In this document: piece after piece, positions 51,364 through 62,029 of the stretch
Layout of the letters: every line of letters begins with the position of its first letter
Numbering within the stretch: position 1 is the first letter of the stretch
Assembly: GCF_050717515.1 (NCBI RefSeq)
Contig: NZ_JBOITL010000028.1
Location: forward strand, 62,001 to 126,000
DNA length: 64,000 nt
Origin: Clostridium_AD sp050717515
Lineage (GTDB): Bacteria > Bacillota > Clostridia > Clostridiales > Clostridiaceae
Reading direction: 5' to 3'
Translations under genes and position numbers: made by a program
The notes under the pieces: model-generated
Database searches by the model: none
What the model was told of the DNA's origin: nothing
Seen by the model: only the letters and a program-made list of their open reading frames with translations

Positions 51364-53763
51364 TCATTCATTACACCTTACTCTTTCAATTACAGTTTCC
51401 TCGTGAAGTTTTCTCTCTACAATATAAGTTATAATATACTGAATTACTATAAAACCTGTTGATACTGCAAGTATGGGTATAATAGGTAGGCTGTACGCAA
51501 TATGTTCATTTCCATCTTTATTAGCCAAGTAAAATAAATACCCTAGTGATACTCCTCCAGCAATAGATATTATTAAACTTATAATAGAATAATACATACC
51601 TTCAATTTGAAGCATAGCTCGCAACTGAGTGTTTGTAAGCCCCACCGCTTGCATCATTCCCAATTCTTTTTTTCTAGACATTATACTTGTAACCATCGTA
51701 TTAAATAAATTAATAACCCCAATTAAGCCAATAATACCAACTAAGCTCATGCCAACAGTTTTCATTCCTAGCATTTCCTTTTCAAGTTTTTCTTTAAACT
51801 CTTTTTTAGATAAAAAAGATATTCGCTCCTTTTTAGATGAAAGTTTTTTTATAGCTTTTTCCACAATTTCATATTTGCCTTTATTAATATTTATTGATAT
51901 TCTTGCTATGCGCTTATCAGTCATGTTTTTATCAAAAGTTGCTTCATGGACTATAAGATTTGGTCCCCTAGACCTAATGGATAATTCTTCGGGAAATTCT
52001 CTAAATGACCCACCTATTATAAACTCTTTTTCAATATTTGAATCTGATGCTTTATTGTGAACCACAACTTTTACTTTATCTCCAACTTTCAAATTATTAT
52101 ATTTGTAATTAGTATCCTCTAAATTCTTTTTTACTAATACTATGTTTTTATTTTTCATATCGCTTATTGATAATTTACCATCAACCATATAGTTCTTGCA
52201 TTTCTGAAGTAAATTTTCATCATATCCATATAAATTGCACAATTCTCCATCTAAATATTTTGGTGAATTATACTTAAAAATACTAACCTTTTCCACTCCA
52301 TCTATCTTTTTAATATCATTTAACATTTTTTTATCTATTGGGTCATTTCCAGCATCGCCGTAATTGCCTAAAACATTATTACTAGTAAGTTCAACATCCC
52401 CTGATACATAAGAATCTGCCAGTTTATCTAAATTAACCATACTATTCATACTTGAAAATAATATAACTAAAACTCCTGTTAGTGCAATAGATATCATTGT
52501 GACTATTGTTCTCTTTTTGTTTCTCCAAAGATTTAAATATGCTAATTTTTTCAAGCTTATTATTTCTTCTCCCTTTCGTTTCTTTTTCTTCGAACTAATT
52601 TTTACTCCACTATATCTTATAGCTTCTATAGGAGATATTTTAGAAGCTATTTTACTTGGTTTTCTTAGTGAAATTATAATTGTAATTAAGCTAATAAATG
52701 CTGCTATTAATATAATAAAAATGGAGGTTTCAACTTTTATAGATGAATCTGAAATAACAATTAACTGTCCAGCACTAAAGCTTAAAATATGTCCAAGTAT
52801 AATACCTAATGGAATTCCTAAGCTTGATAGCATTAACCCCTCTTTAAACACTAATTTTCTAATTTGTTTTTTAGTTGCGCCCAGGGCTGCTACAAGTCCA
52901 AATTCTCTTATTTTAGTTCTTATATGAATAACAAAAATATTATATATAACCAGCACCGTGGCAGCTATTACTACAATACCTATAATTGCTGAAACCATAA
53001 TATTATCAGGCTCAACTCCCAGGGCTTGCAAATAACCCTCATTTACAATTATATTTTCATTATCAATACCCAAATCCTTTGTTACTTCGTATATTGTATC
53101 TTTAATATTAAACCCCGTTACACTAAAATCTGCCTGTAAATCAATGTCCTCAGCCTTTACATGCTTAAGTATATATTCCTTTGCTACAAGAGCTACAGCA
53201 TTGCTCCTAATTTTATCTTCCTCCCTATCATTTAAAATTCCACAGAGTATAAATTCTCCTTTTCCTTCATATTGTGATTTTAGCCGTTTATTACTACTGC
53301 TATAGTTAATATTTATTTTTTCTCCTAGGCTACCTTTTAACCCCATTTTTTCTAGCATCCATTTAGGTACTGCTATTTCATTTTCTTTTTTAGGGAAAGT
53401 ACCTTCTATAATTTTAGTATTATTATTTTTAGCATAAATTTCATCTCTATAGGATAAGCTTAATGAATTGGGTGCAAAGCTAACATCCTGATAAGTTCCT
53501 AGCGGAATGCTCTCTCCTACTTCTTTAACCTTTTTATGGTTTTTTAAAATATCCAAATCTTTATTCGAAGGATTATTAAACCAAGCATGACTATATCCTA
53601 CTTGTTTTACCACTTTTTCTACATTCATTTCATGCATACTGTAGGTTAATATGCTTATTGCAGTAATAAGACAGGTGGATAAAATTATAGAAATCATAGC
53701 TAACAGGTTTTTTCTTTTATTCATTTTCAGATTCTGTTTTGAAAGATTTGATAAACTATTCAT
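51364..53763 (-). CDS. FtsX-family ABC transporter permease
   Basis: A 799-residue protein with two MacB/FtsX units: hydrophobic spans near the N-terminus, ~260-370, ~415-435 and ~665-790, separated by large extracellular domains. LGATKKQIRKLVFKEGLML and QAVGLTNTQLRAMLQIEGMY are the typical FtsX cytoplasmic segments. It exports or senses peptides or lipids, with the ATPase whose gene overlaps it by 8 bp. A dedicated two-component system is just upstream, so resistance to an envelope-active agent is likely. Confidence 0.93.
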   Translation of the reverse strand: MNSLSNLSKQNLKMNKRKNLLAMISIILSTCLITAISILTYSMHEMNVEKVVKQVGYSHAWFNNPSNKDLDILKNHKKVKEVGESIPLGTYQDVSFAPNSLSLSYRDEIYAKNNNTKIIEGTFPKKENEIAVPKWMLEKMGLKGSLGEKININYSSSNKRLKSQYEGKGEFILCGILNDREEDKIRSNAVALVAKEYILKHVKAEDIDLQADFSVTGFNIKDTIYEVTKDLGIDNENIIVNEGYLQALGVEPDNIMVSAIIGIVVIAATVLVIYNIFVIHIRTKIREFGLVAALGATKKQIRKLVFKEGLMLSSLGIPLGIILGHILSFSAGQLIVISDSSIKVETSIFIILIAAFISLITIIISLRKPSKIASKISPIEAIRYSGVKISSKKKKRKGEEIISLKKLAYLNLWRNKKRTIVTMISIALTGVLVILFSSMNSMVNLDKLADSYVSGDVELTSNNVLGNYGDAGNDPIDKKMLNDIKKIDGVEKVSIFKYNSPKYLDGELCNLYGYDENLLQKCKNYMVDGKLSISDMKNKNIVLVKKNLEDTNYKYNNLKVGDKVKVVVHNKASDSNIEKEFIIGGSFREFPEELSIRSRGPNLIVHEATFDKNMTDKRIARISININKGKYEIVEKAIKKLSSKKERISFLSKKEFKEKLEKEMLGMKTVGMSLVGIIGLIGVINLFNTMVTSIMSRKKELGMMQAVGLTNTQLRAMLQIEGMYYSIISLIISIAGGVSLGYLFYLANKDGNEHIAYSLPIIPILAVSTGFIVIQYIITYIVERKLHEETVIERVRCNE

Positions 53764-54436
53764 TTACAAATCCCCCTTTTATCCTGCCATCCTCAATTCT
53801 AATAATTCTATCTGCCATTTGTGCTATTTTATCATCATGAGTTATCATAATTAGTGTTTGATTATACTTTTTAACAGACATTTTTAATAAGTTTATTACT
53901 TCCTGTCCTGTTTTAGAATCTAAATTTCCAGTTGGTTCATCTGCAAGTATAATTGCTGGTTTTGTAGCAAGTGCTCTTGCGATTGCCACCCTTTGCTGCT
54001 GGCCTCCTGATAATGCATTGGGAAGATTGTCTTTTTTATCATATATATTAATAGTTTCCATTAACTCTTTTATATACTCTTTATCTACAGCTTTATTATC
54101 AAGCCCTATTGGAAATGTTATATTTTCCCAAACATTTAAAACTGGAATTAAGTTGAAGGCTTGAAATACAAATCCAATCTTTCTTCTTCTAAACACAGCA
54201 AGTTCATCATCAGTCATAGAATAAATATCCGTTTCATCAATAATAACCTTGCCCACCGTAGGCATATCCAGTCCACCAATTAAATGTAGCAGAGTACTTT
54301 TTCCTGAACCTGAGGTTCCAACTATAGCTACAAACTCACCCTCTTTAATGGATATACTAACATCATCCAGTGCCTTTACTAAATTTTCTTCTTTACCATA
54401 ATACTTTTTTAAATTGACTGTTCTTAAAATTTCCAT
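53756..54436 (-). CDS. MacB/LolD-type ABC transporter ATPase
   Basis: Walker A GTSGSGKSTLL, signature LSGGQQQRVAIARA, Walker B IILADEPTGNLDSKT and H-loop MITHDD. The AFNLIPVLNVWENI Q-loop region is typical of MacB/LolD. Length 226. It powers the FtsX permease. Confidence 0.96.
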   Translation of the reverse strand: MEILRTVNLKKYYGKEENLVKALDDVSISIKEGEFVAIVGTSGSGKSTLLHLIGGLDMPTVGKVIIDETDIYSMTDDELAVFRRRKIGFVFQAFNLIPVLNVWENITFPIGLDNKAVDKEYIKELMETINIYDKKDNLPNALSGGQQQRVAIARALATKPAIILADEPTGNLDSKTGQEVINLLKMSVKKYNQTLIMITHDDKIAQMADRIIRIEDGRIKGGFVNE

Positions 54437-54578
54437 ACTTGTTAGCCCCCTATGTTTTGAAGTTGAAAATAGATAATTGAAAGTTAAATTTCATTCACCT
54501 TAACCGTCAACTATAAATTGTCCTCTGTCATCTATTTAAAGGATAGCATTGTTTTCTTTCAATACGCTTTCATATTGG

Positions 54579-55838
54579 CTAACACTTTTGTAAGAAAAGG
54601 TTAAATACAGTACCTTCTCCTTGCCTTGAAATTAACATTATACTTCCACCTTGAATTTCAAGTATCTTTCTTGTTAAATATAACCCTATGCCACTACCTT
54701 CTTTTAGTTGAACGCCTTTTGCTTTTCCCCTGTAAAATCTTTTATAAACATCATTCATTTCATTTTCCGATATACCAATTCCGTTATCTTCAATATCTAT
54801 TCTAATAAATGCTTCCATTTCAATCATATCTACAGATATCTTTCCGCCTTTATTTGTATACTTCACTGCATTTTCTAAAACATTAAATACTGCTTCCTTT
54901 GTCCAATTTGTATCGTGATTTATAAGTATGTTTTTGAAATTTTTAATAATTATTTCAATATTTTTTTCCTCAGCTTTAAAATAGACTTCAGAAGCAGCTT
55001 TTAATATAGTATTTTTTATATCTTCTCTCTGCATTTTAATATTTATCATACCTATTTCTAATCTTGATAATTTAACGAGTGAACCCACTAACCATTCCAA
55101 TCTATTAATATCACTTTCACTTCTAGTTAAAAACTCTATTCTCTCGCTACTACTTATTTCATCCTCTAATAAAATTTGGTTGAAAAGCTTAATAGCTGCC
55201 ACGGGTGTTTTTAATTGATGAGATATATCTGTTACTAAGGATTTTATATTTTCTTTTTCTATCTCAAGAGTAGTTATATTACTTTCAAGTTTTTTACTCA
55301 TTTGCCTAAATTGAAAATTAAGCCTAGATAAAACGCCCTGGTCATAATCCTTCATGTTGAAAGAATAATTTCCCTTCATAATTTCATCTACTGCTAAAGA
55401 AAAGCTCTCTATCTTTTGAAGAAAATATTTTATTATGTACCATAAAAAAGTAACTACAACCATAGCAATTACTAGTATTATTATCATGTCATAACTTATT
55501 ATATTAAAAAAATATTCCTTTTCTACCTTATCATCAAATATCTTTGAATCATTATGGTATCCATATTTTTCAAGTACTTCTTGTCCACTTTTATTGTATT
55601 TATCATCACTTTTATTAATAACAGCCTTTACAATTTCAACTTCATTTTCTGGATGCATACTAGTAAGCCTGCCAACCAAAGTTTGATTTATCTGAAACTG
55701 TCTATTATAAAGTTTATTTATAAAATAATATTGGGAACCTAAAAATATTGTACCCATTATAAATATACTTATTAATACTACTACTGTAAGCTTTTTAAAT
55801 AAGGGTTCTTTTTTTATATCTACAGACATTTTTTGCAC
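54579..55838 (-). CDS. Sensor histidine kinase controlling the FtsX transporter
   Basis: Two membrane helices (~18-38 and ~115-138) bound an extracellular sensor of ~75 residues. HAMP-like region ~140-185, phospho-His207 in TDISHQLKTPVA, and HATPase boxes (NVLENAVKYT, IEDNGIGIS, GSGIGLYLTRK). It overlaps its response regulator by 19 bp. Confidence 0.94.
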   Translation of the reverse strand: MQKMSVDIKKEPLFKKLTVVVLISIFIMGTIFLGSQYYFINKLYNRQFQINQTLVGRLTSMHPENEVEIVKAVINKSDDKYNKSGQEVLEKYGYHNDSKIFDDKVEKEYFFNIISYDMIIILVIAMVVVTFLWYIIKYFLQKIESFSLAVDEIMKGNYSFNMKDYDQGVLSRLNFQFRQMSKKLESNITTLEIEKENIKSLVTDISHQLKTPVAAIKLFNQILLEDEISSSERIEFLTRSESDINRLEWLVGSLVKLSRLEIGMINIKMQREDIKNTILKAASEVYFKAEEKNIEIIIKNFKNILINHDTNWTKEAVFNVLENAVKYTNKGGKISVDMIEMEAFIRIDIEDNGIGISENEMNDVYKRFYRGKAKGVQLKEGSGIGLYLTRKILEIQGGSIMLISRQGEGTVFNLFLQKC

Positions 55839-56527
55839 TCACCTACCCACATATAGCCTATGCCTCTTACTGACTTTATATATGTTGTATTTGAGGTATC
55901 ATCACCAATTTTTTCTCTAAGCCTTCTTATATTTACAGCTATAGTATTGGGGTCTATAAAATCCCCATCAATATCCCAAAGTTCAGTTAGAAGCTGCTCC
56001 TTTGTTAAAATTTGATTAGGATTCATAATTAAATATTTAAATAATTTCAGTTGTGTTTTACTTAAAAATATTTCCTCTTGATTTTTTAAAATTTTCATAT
56101 CCTTAAGATAAAAAACTATGTCCTGACAAACAATCTTTTCCTCTCCATTTTTTCCACAATTTCTTCTAATAAGAGCATTTATCTTAGACAAAAGCACCAT
56201 AAAACTAAAAGGCTTTGTAATGTAGTCATCAGCTCCCATGTCTAACCCTGTAACTATGTCCACTTCCTCATCGCAAGCAGTTAAAAATATTACTATAGCA
56301 TTACTTTTTTTTCTGATTTCGCTACAAAAATCAAATCCGTTTCCATCTGGAAGCCCTACATCAAGTATAATAAAATCAATATTTTCCACATTGAAAATTT
56401 CTCTTGCCTCTCTAATGCAACTAGCATTAAAGACCTTCATTCCTTCTCTGTTTAGCTTAAAACTAATACCTCTATTCAATGATTCATCATCTTCAACTAA
56501 TAAGACGTTTACCACTTTCTTCACCAT
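55820..56527 (-). CDS. OmpR-family response regulator of the FtsX system
   Basis: Receiver (NVLLVEDDESLNRGISFKLN, phospho-Asp in FIILDVGLPDG, ITKPFSFMVL) followed by a winged helix (LSKTQLKLFKYLIMNPNQIL, NTIAVNIRRLREKIG). Length 235. The genes for kinase, ATPase and permease follow on the same strand. Confidence 0.96.
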   Translation of the reverse strand: MVKKVVNVLLVEDDESLNRGISFKLNREGMKVFNASCIREAREIFNVENIDFIILDVGLPDGNGFDFCSEIRKKSNAIVIFLTACDEEVDIVTGLDMGADDYITKPFSFMVLLSKINALIRRNCGKNGEEKIVCQDIVFYLKDMKILKNQEEIFLSKTQLKLFKYLIMNPNQILTKEQLLTELWDIDGDFIDPNTIAVNIRRLREKIGDDTSNTTYIKSVRGIGYMWVGECKKCL

Positions 56528-56987
56528 CCCTATTTATTTTTTATTAAATTAAATTTATTAAAATAAATATTGTATTACCACAATTATAAAATTCCTAAAA
56601 ACATTAAACTCCTCTATCCTTATAATTATAGGCTATTAAAAATTTCTTGTGTAGATAATTTTTACTAAAACAAGATTTTATATAAAAAGCAATATTAACA
56701 CATTGCTCTCTTATGGGTACCAAATGAGCCCACTTGATAATTTAATAACATAGTGATAATATTATTATGGAATTAATGGTCTTAAGAAATTAATTGAAGA
56801 AAATAAGTTAATTGCACTATTAAAATTAATGACAGCTCTATAACTTCAGTTATAAAGATATAATATGAGTATTTTTTTTATTGAATACACTCTCAATGAT
56901 AGGCAGTAAATATACTTTACTCTTTGTTTAAATTTCAGAATCTGATATTTATATCACAATATCATAAAAATAGGAGAGACGATAAAT
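56528..56987. other. 460-bp AT-rich divergent intergenic region
   Basis: Holds the divergent promoters of the response-regulator and hydrogenase genes. One small inverted repeat, AGCAAT/ATTGCT, lies near 56688-56707. No gene, repeat-family copy or clear operator is visible. Confidence 0.6.
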
Positions 56988-58463
56988 ATGAAAACTTTCG
57001 ATAATGATATACAGCTTATAAAATACGAAGTAATACGAGAAGTAGTTAAACTTTCTCTTAAAGGAACTCTAAAAAAAGAAGGTAAAAATCTATTTAAGGT
57101 TCTTATTCCAGGGCCTAAAGCAAGAACCCGCTGTTGCATTCATAAGGAAAGAGCAATTATTGGCGAAAGAATAAAACTTGTAATGGGTGGAGATAAAAAA
57201 AATAAAAATGTGGTTGAAGTAATAAATATTGCTTGTGACGAATGCCCCATACAACGATTTACTGTTACTGAAGCTTGTAGAGGTTGTCTAACCCACAAAT
57301 GTGTTCAAGTATGCCCAGTGGGTGCAATTCACTCTATAAATAGGCGTTCTTACATTGACACCAACAAATGTATTGAATGTGGTAAATGCAAAGATGTTTG
57401 TCCATACAATGCAATCTCTGATGTTAAAAGACCTTGTCTTAGAGCTTGTAATGCAGGTGCTTTAAGCATTGACGAAGATAAAAAAGCAGTAATAGATAAT
57501 GAAAAATGTATACAATGCGGTTCTTGTGTTTATCAATGCCCTTTTGGTGCAATTATGGATAAATCCTCAGTAGTAGAGATTACTAATTTATTACTAGAAT
57601 CAAAAGAAGATAAAAATAAACATGTATATGCTATAGTTGCACCTGCAATTTCTAGCCAATTTACTTATGCTAAAATTGGTCAAGTAGTTTCAGGAATAAA
57701 GAAAATGGGTTTTCAAGATGTAATAGAAGTAGCCCTTGGTGCAGATATGGTAGCACAAAATGAAACAAGCGAATTTTTAGAAAATATTGAAGAGCTGAAA
57801 ACTATGACAAGCTCTTGTTGCCCAGCTTTTGTGTCTTACATTAAGAAACATTATCCTGAACTCGGTAAATATGTTTCAAATACAGTTTCACCCATGATAG
57901 CAATTTCTAAACTAATTAAAAATACAGACCCACTAGCTAAAGTTGTATTTATAGGACCTTGTACGGCTAAAAAAATGGAAATAAAACAGGCAGATATAAA
58001 AGGCATTACTGATTATGCAATGACTTTTGAAGAACTTCAGGCAATGCTTGACGCTTTTGACATAAATCTTCTAGAATGCGAGGAACTTCCCTTAAATAAT
58101 GCTTCCTTTTATGGAAGAATTTTTGCTAAATCAGGTGGTCTTACAGAAGCTGTAAAACATTTAGTAGAAGCTGAAAATACTTCACTTGAGTTTACACCTA
58201 TAAGTTGTGATGGCCTTATTGAATGCGATAAAGCACTAAAATTATTGAAATTCAACAGATTAAACGGTAATTTCATAGAAGGAATGGCTTGTAGTGGTGG
58301 CTGTATAGGTGGACCAGCTTCCCTTAATCATGGTCCAAAAGATAAAAAAGAAGTAGATAAATATGGACAGTTAGCCTTAGAAAAAGATGTCATTGATTCA
58401 TTAAGAGTAATGAAATTAGATGAAATTGATTTGCATCGTGGCAAAGACTTTATGTCTAAATAA
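56988..58463 (+). CDS. Monomeric [FeFe] hydrogenase (group-B-like)
   Basis: Makes or uses H2. N-terminal iron-sulfur region with clusters (ACRGCLTHKCVQVCPVGAI, CIECGKCKDVCPYNAI, CIQCGSCVYQCPFGAI), then the H-cluster domain with L1 TSSCCPAFVSYI, L2 IGPCTAKKMEIK and L3 MACSGGCIGG. The cluster pattern and CCPAF (rather than CCPGW) fit the group B type. It stands alone, with no hydEFG nearby. Length 491. GGAGAG precedes the ATG. Confidence 0.94.
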   Translation: MKTFDNDIQLIKYEVIREVVKLSLKGTLKKEGKNLFKVLIPGPKARTRCCIHKERAIIGERIKLVMGGDKKNKNVVEVINIACDECPIQRFTVTEACRGCLTHKCVQVCPVGAIHSINRRSYIDTNKCIECGKCKDVCPYNAISDVKRPCLRACNAGALSIDEDKKAVIDNEKCIQCGSCVYQCPFGAIMDKSSVVEITNLLLESKEDKNKHVYAIVAPAISSQFTYAKIGQVVSGIKKMGFQDVIEVALGADMVAQNETSEFLENIEELKTMTSSCCPAFVSYIKKHYPELGKYVSNTVSPMIAISKLIKNTDPLAKVVFIGPCTAKKMEIKQADIKGITDYAMTFEELQAMLDAFDINLLECEELPLNNASFYGRIFAKSGGLTEAVKHLVEAENTSLEFTPISCDGLIECDKALKLLKFNRLNGNFIEGMACSGGCIGGPASLNHGPKDKKEVDKYGQLALEKDVIDSLRVMKLDEIDLHRGKDFMSK

Positions 58464-58514
58464 TAATTTGTTTTTTAAAACAAAATGCTACCATAATCAA
58501 GAAATATTCTTTAT

Positions 58515-58550
58515 AAAAGAGCATCAACTAAAAATAGTTGATGCTCTTTT
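58515..58550. terminator. Bidirectional terminator between hydrogenase and trehalose genes
   Basis: AAAAGAGCATCAACTA and TAGTTGATGCTCTTTT form a 16-bp perfect stem with a four-base loop between convergent genes. Confidence 0.92.
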
Positions 58551-58611
58551 ATGCATTATTTAATTAATTGTCTTTAAATAGCTAGCTTCCATAATGATAT
58601 AATTTCAGATT

Positions 58612-60270
58612 CTATTTTATATGAAAAACAATAGCTTCATATGGTCTTAAAGTTAGTTTTTCAATATTATTTTCCGTATCTTTATAATTTGATATTAAAA
58701 TAGTGGATTTGCCCTTAAATTTTAAACCTTCTGGCAATATAAAATTAACTTCTTTCCCATAAAAATTATTTATAACTAAAAGTGTTTCATTCTTCATTGA
58801 ACGAACATAAGCAAAAATCTGAGTATCCTCTTCTAATATAATCTTAAAATCACCATAGGCAATTATATCATATTTTTTTCTAAGTTCTATAAGCTTCTTG
58901 TAGTGATAAAAAATAGAATCTTCATCTTTCAATGCATTCTCAGCATTTATTTTCTTATAGTTACTGCTTATTGATATAAGCGGTGTACCTGTAGTAAAAC
59001 CAGCATTCGCCTTATCATTCCATTGAACTGGGGTACGGGAATTATCTCTTGATTTTGATTGCAAAATTTTAATTATTTCTTTATTATCCATACCTTTATC
59101 TTTTAAAGTATTATAACAATTAATTGATTCTACATCTTTATATAACTCAATTTTATCAAAATATGGATTTGTCATACCAAACTCTTCGCCTTGATAAATA
59201 TAAGGTGTTCCTCTTAACATATGTAGTGTTGTTGCCAACATTTTTGCAGATTTACTATGGTATTTTTTATCATCTCCAAAACGAGATACAATACGGGGCT
59301 GATCATGGTTGCACCAAAATAGTGCATTCCAACCATTACTTTCCTCCATGCCCACCTGCCAGTCATTAAGAATTTGTTTTAACCCTAGAAAATCAAAATC
59401 CATCAAACTCCACTTATCACCATTTTTATAATCCACTTTAAGATGATGAAAATTGAACACCATAGACAATTCACTTTCCTTTGGATTTGAATATTTACTA
59501 CAATTTTCTATAGTTGTTGAAGACATTTCTCCCACTGTAATAATATCTTCACATTTCCCAAAGCTTTCCTTATTAAGTTCTTTTAAATATTCATGAATTT
59601 TAGGACCATCTGTATAAAAACGGCGACCATCGCCTGTATAATCATCTTCATATTTTTCAGGTTTTGAAATTAAATTAATTACATCAAAGCGAAAGCCCTT
59701 TACTCCTTTTTCCATCCAAAAATTAACCACTTGAAATACTTCTTGTTTTAATTCCTGGTTTTCCCAATTAAGATCTGCTTGTGTTTTGTCAAATAAATGC
59801 AAATAGTATTCATTGAATTCTTCTGTATATTCCCAAGCAGAACCTCCAAACTTAGAAATCCAATTAGTTGGCTGTTTCCCATCCACAGCTTGTTTAAATA
59901 TATAGTAATTTTTATATTTTTCATCGCCCTTTATTGCCTTTTGAAACCATTTATGCTTTGTAGAAGTATGGTTAAATACCATATCTAGCATAACATCTAT
60001 TCCTAATTTTTTAGCTTCTATAACCATTTCATCAAAATCTTCCATAGTTCCAAAACTACTATCAATACTGCAATAATCCGCTACATCATAACCATTGTCC
60101 TTTTGAGGTGAATTATAAAATGGTGTTAACCATATATAGTCTACTCCCAATTCTTTTAGATAATTTAATTTTTCAGTAACACCTTTTAAATCACCAATTC
60201 CATCTCCATTTGAATCCTTAAAGGATCTAGGATAAATTTGATAAACCACACTTTTTTTAAAATCTTTCAT
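58612..60270 (-). CDS. treA: Trehalose-6-phosphate hydrolase (alpha,alpha-phosphotrehalase)
   Basis: A GH13 enzyme splitting trehalose-6-phosphate into glucose and glucose-6-phosphate. Family regions: VVYQIYPRSFKDSNGDGIGD, DVMLDMVFNHTS, GFRFDVINL (nucleophile Asp), TVGEMSS (acid Glu) and NHDQPR. Length 552 fits TreA/TreC. It follows the trehalose PTS gene. Other oligo-1,6-glucosidases look alike, but the context is specific. Confidence 0.93.
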   Translation of the reverse strand: MKDFKKSVVYQIYPRSFKDSNGDGIGDLKGVTEKLNYLKELGVDYIWLTPFYNSPQKDNGYDVADYCSIDSSFGTMEDFDEMVIEAKKLGIDVMLDMVFNHTSTKHKWFQKAIKGDEKYKNYYIFKQAVDGKQPTNWISKFGGSAWEYTEEFNEYYLHLFDKTQADLNWENQELKQEVFQVVNFWMEKGVKGFRFDVINLISKPEKYEDDYTGDGRRFYTDGPKIHEYLKELNKESFGKCEDIITVGEMSSTTIENCSKYSNPKESELSMVFNFHHLKVDYKNGDKWSLMDFDFLGLKQILNDWQVGMEESNGWNALFWCNHDQPRIVSRFGDDKKYHSKSAKMLATTLHMLRGTPYIYQGEEFGMTNPYFDKIELYKDVESINCYNTLKDKGMDNKEIIKILQSKSRDNSRTPVQWNDKANAGFTTGTPLISISSNYKKINAENALKDEDSIFYHYKKLIELRKKYDIIAYGDFKIILEEDTQIFAYVRSMKNETLLVINNFYGKEVNFILPEGLKFKGKSTILISNYKDTENNIEKLTLRPYEAIVFHIK

Positions 60271-60362
60271 AAACTCTTATACTCCTTTAAATGAATGCAT
60301 ATAAAAGGATTTATATTAAATTTTCCTTTTACATGCATTATAAATTTATAGTTACTTAATAC

Positions 60363-61799
60363 TTAATCCTCAGTTGTAAACTTTGCTGCAAATTTTGTTT
60401 TAGAAAGAAGAAGAGTTAATATAAAGGGAACCACTATTGCAACCAGCATTGCCAATGAGAAAATCCACATATATTTAGGTTGAATAGATAGTATACCTGG
60501 AAGTCCGCCAACACCAATGGAGTTTGCCATAACACCTGAGGCTACTGATATTACCCCTGCAATTGCTGAGCCTACCATAGCTGCTAAAAATGGATATACG
60601 TATTTTAAATTAATACCAAACATCGCTGGTTCAGTTACTCCTAGGTAACAGGAAATAGCAGCTGGAATTGACACTTGTTCTTCTTCTGGTTTAGTTTTTT
60701 TGTTTATAAATATCATTGCTACAACTGCAGAGCCTTGAGCTATATTTGACAATGCAATCATTGGCCATAAATTCGTTCCACCAAATTCAGCCATAAGTTG
60801 CAGATCAATAGCATTTGACATATGATGTAGTCCTGTAATTACTAAGGGGGCATAAAAGAATCCAAACACTGCTGCAAACAGCCACCCAAAAGCAGAAGTT
60901 AAGCTGCTGTACACTACACCTGATATAGCTGAACCTATTGCCCAACCTATTGGTCCTAAAACAGTATGTGCTATTATTACAGTTGGCACCAATGCTAGAA
61001 AAGGTACTACTATCATAGATATATATTCTGGAACAATTTTACGCACATTCTTTTCTAAGATTGCTAAAAGAAATCCTGCAAGTATGGCTGGTATAACTTG
61101 CGCTTGGTAACCTATCATTTGAATGTGGAAAGTTCCAAAATTCCAAAATGGAATTTTATCTGCAGCAGTCTTTGCTACATCATAGGCATTTAAAAGCTGA
61201 GGAGATACTAAAGTAAGACCTAATACAATTCCTAGTATTTGAGTTGTGCCCATCTTTTTAGAAATAGACCAAGTTATTCCTACTGGTAAGTAGAAAAATA
61301 TAGCTTCACCAATTAACCACAAGAAGGAATGAACCCCAGCCCAAAATGGATACAACTGAGTTATTGTTTTAGTTCCACCTTCAAGTAATTTGATATCTCC
61401 AATTACGTTACGAAAACCTAATATCAAACCTCCAACTATTAGTGCTGGAATAAGTGGTGTAAATATTTCTGCTAAATTAGCAAGCATTCGTTGAATAAAA
61501 TTCATATTACCTTTTGCTGCATCCTTTGCCTTATCTTTACTAACCCCATCTACTCCTGACACTGCCACAAATTCATTATAAAAATCAGGAACTTCATTTC
61601 CTATAATAACTTGAAATTGTCCAGCCTGCGCAAATGTTCCTTTTACAGATTTAATGCTTTTGATTTTTTTAATATCTGCTTTTTTATCCTCCTTTAAAAC
61701 AAATCTCATACGGGTGGCACAATGGGATACCGCTACAATGTTTTCGCTACCACCAATGTGTTCTAGCAATTGTTTTGAATCTTCTGTGAATTTACTCAT
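60363..61799 (-). CDS. treP: Trehalose-specific PTS EIIBC
   Basis: Residues 1-80 are the EIIB domain with phospho-Cys in AVSHCATRMRFVL. The remainder is the membrane EIIC with GITEPAMFG-like CYLGVTEPAMFGINLK. No EIIA domain is fused, so EIIA-Glc comes from elsewhere. Length of 478 is normal. The promoter region has TreR-like operators and a cre-like site. Confidence 0.94.
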   Translation of the reverse strand: MSKFTEDSKQLLEHIGGSENIVAVSHCATRMRFVLKEDKKADIKKIKSIKSVKGTFAQAGQFQVIIGNEVPDFYNEFVAVSGVDGVSKDKAKDAAKGNMNFIQRMLANLAEIFTPLIPALIVGGLILGFRNVIGDIKLLEGGTKTITQLYPFWAGVHSFLWLIGEAIFFYLPVGITWSISKKMGTTQILGIVLGLTLVSPQLLNAYDVAKTAADKIPFWNFGTFHIQMIGYQAQVIPAILAGFLLAILEKNVRKIVPEYISMIVVPFLALVPTVIIAHTVLGPIGWAIGSAISGVVYSSLTSAFGWLFAAVFGFFYAPLVITGLHHMSNAIDLQLMAEFGGTNLWPMIALSNIAQGSAVVAMIFINKKTKPEEEQVSIPAAISCYLGVTEPAMFGINLKYVYPFLAAMVGSAIAGVISVASGVMANSIGVGGLPGILSIQPKYMWIFSLAMLVAIVVPFILTLLLSKTKFAAKFTTED

Positions 61800-61900
61800 T
61801 TAAATTCCCCCTATATAATTATATTTTTTATCTTTAATGCACTTCACTGCTGAAATTTCGTTAAAACTTACATAAATCCGTTTTTATTTACGCATAATAG

Positions 61901-61988
61901 CTTGTCTATACAAGTTCTTTATATTTTTATATTAACTCATATATACAAGTTAGTCAATAGCTTTGACTAAAAAAATGTAAACGATACA
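61901..61988 (-). promoter_or_regulatory. TreR-like operators and cre-like site before treP
   Basis: CTTGTCTATACAAG (61901-61914) closely matches the TTGTATATACAA operator of TreR. A second, AACTCATATATACAAGTT (61934-61951), is less perfect. TGTAAACGATACA at 61976-61988 resembles a CcpA cre. Together they indicate trehalose induction plus catabolite repression. Confidence 0.65.
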
Positions 61989-62029
61989 GAAATATTTAAT
62001 TTATATATGAAAACATAAAAAAAATCGCC

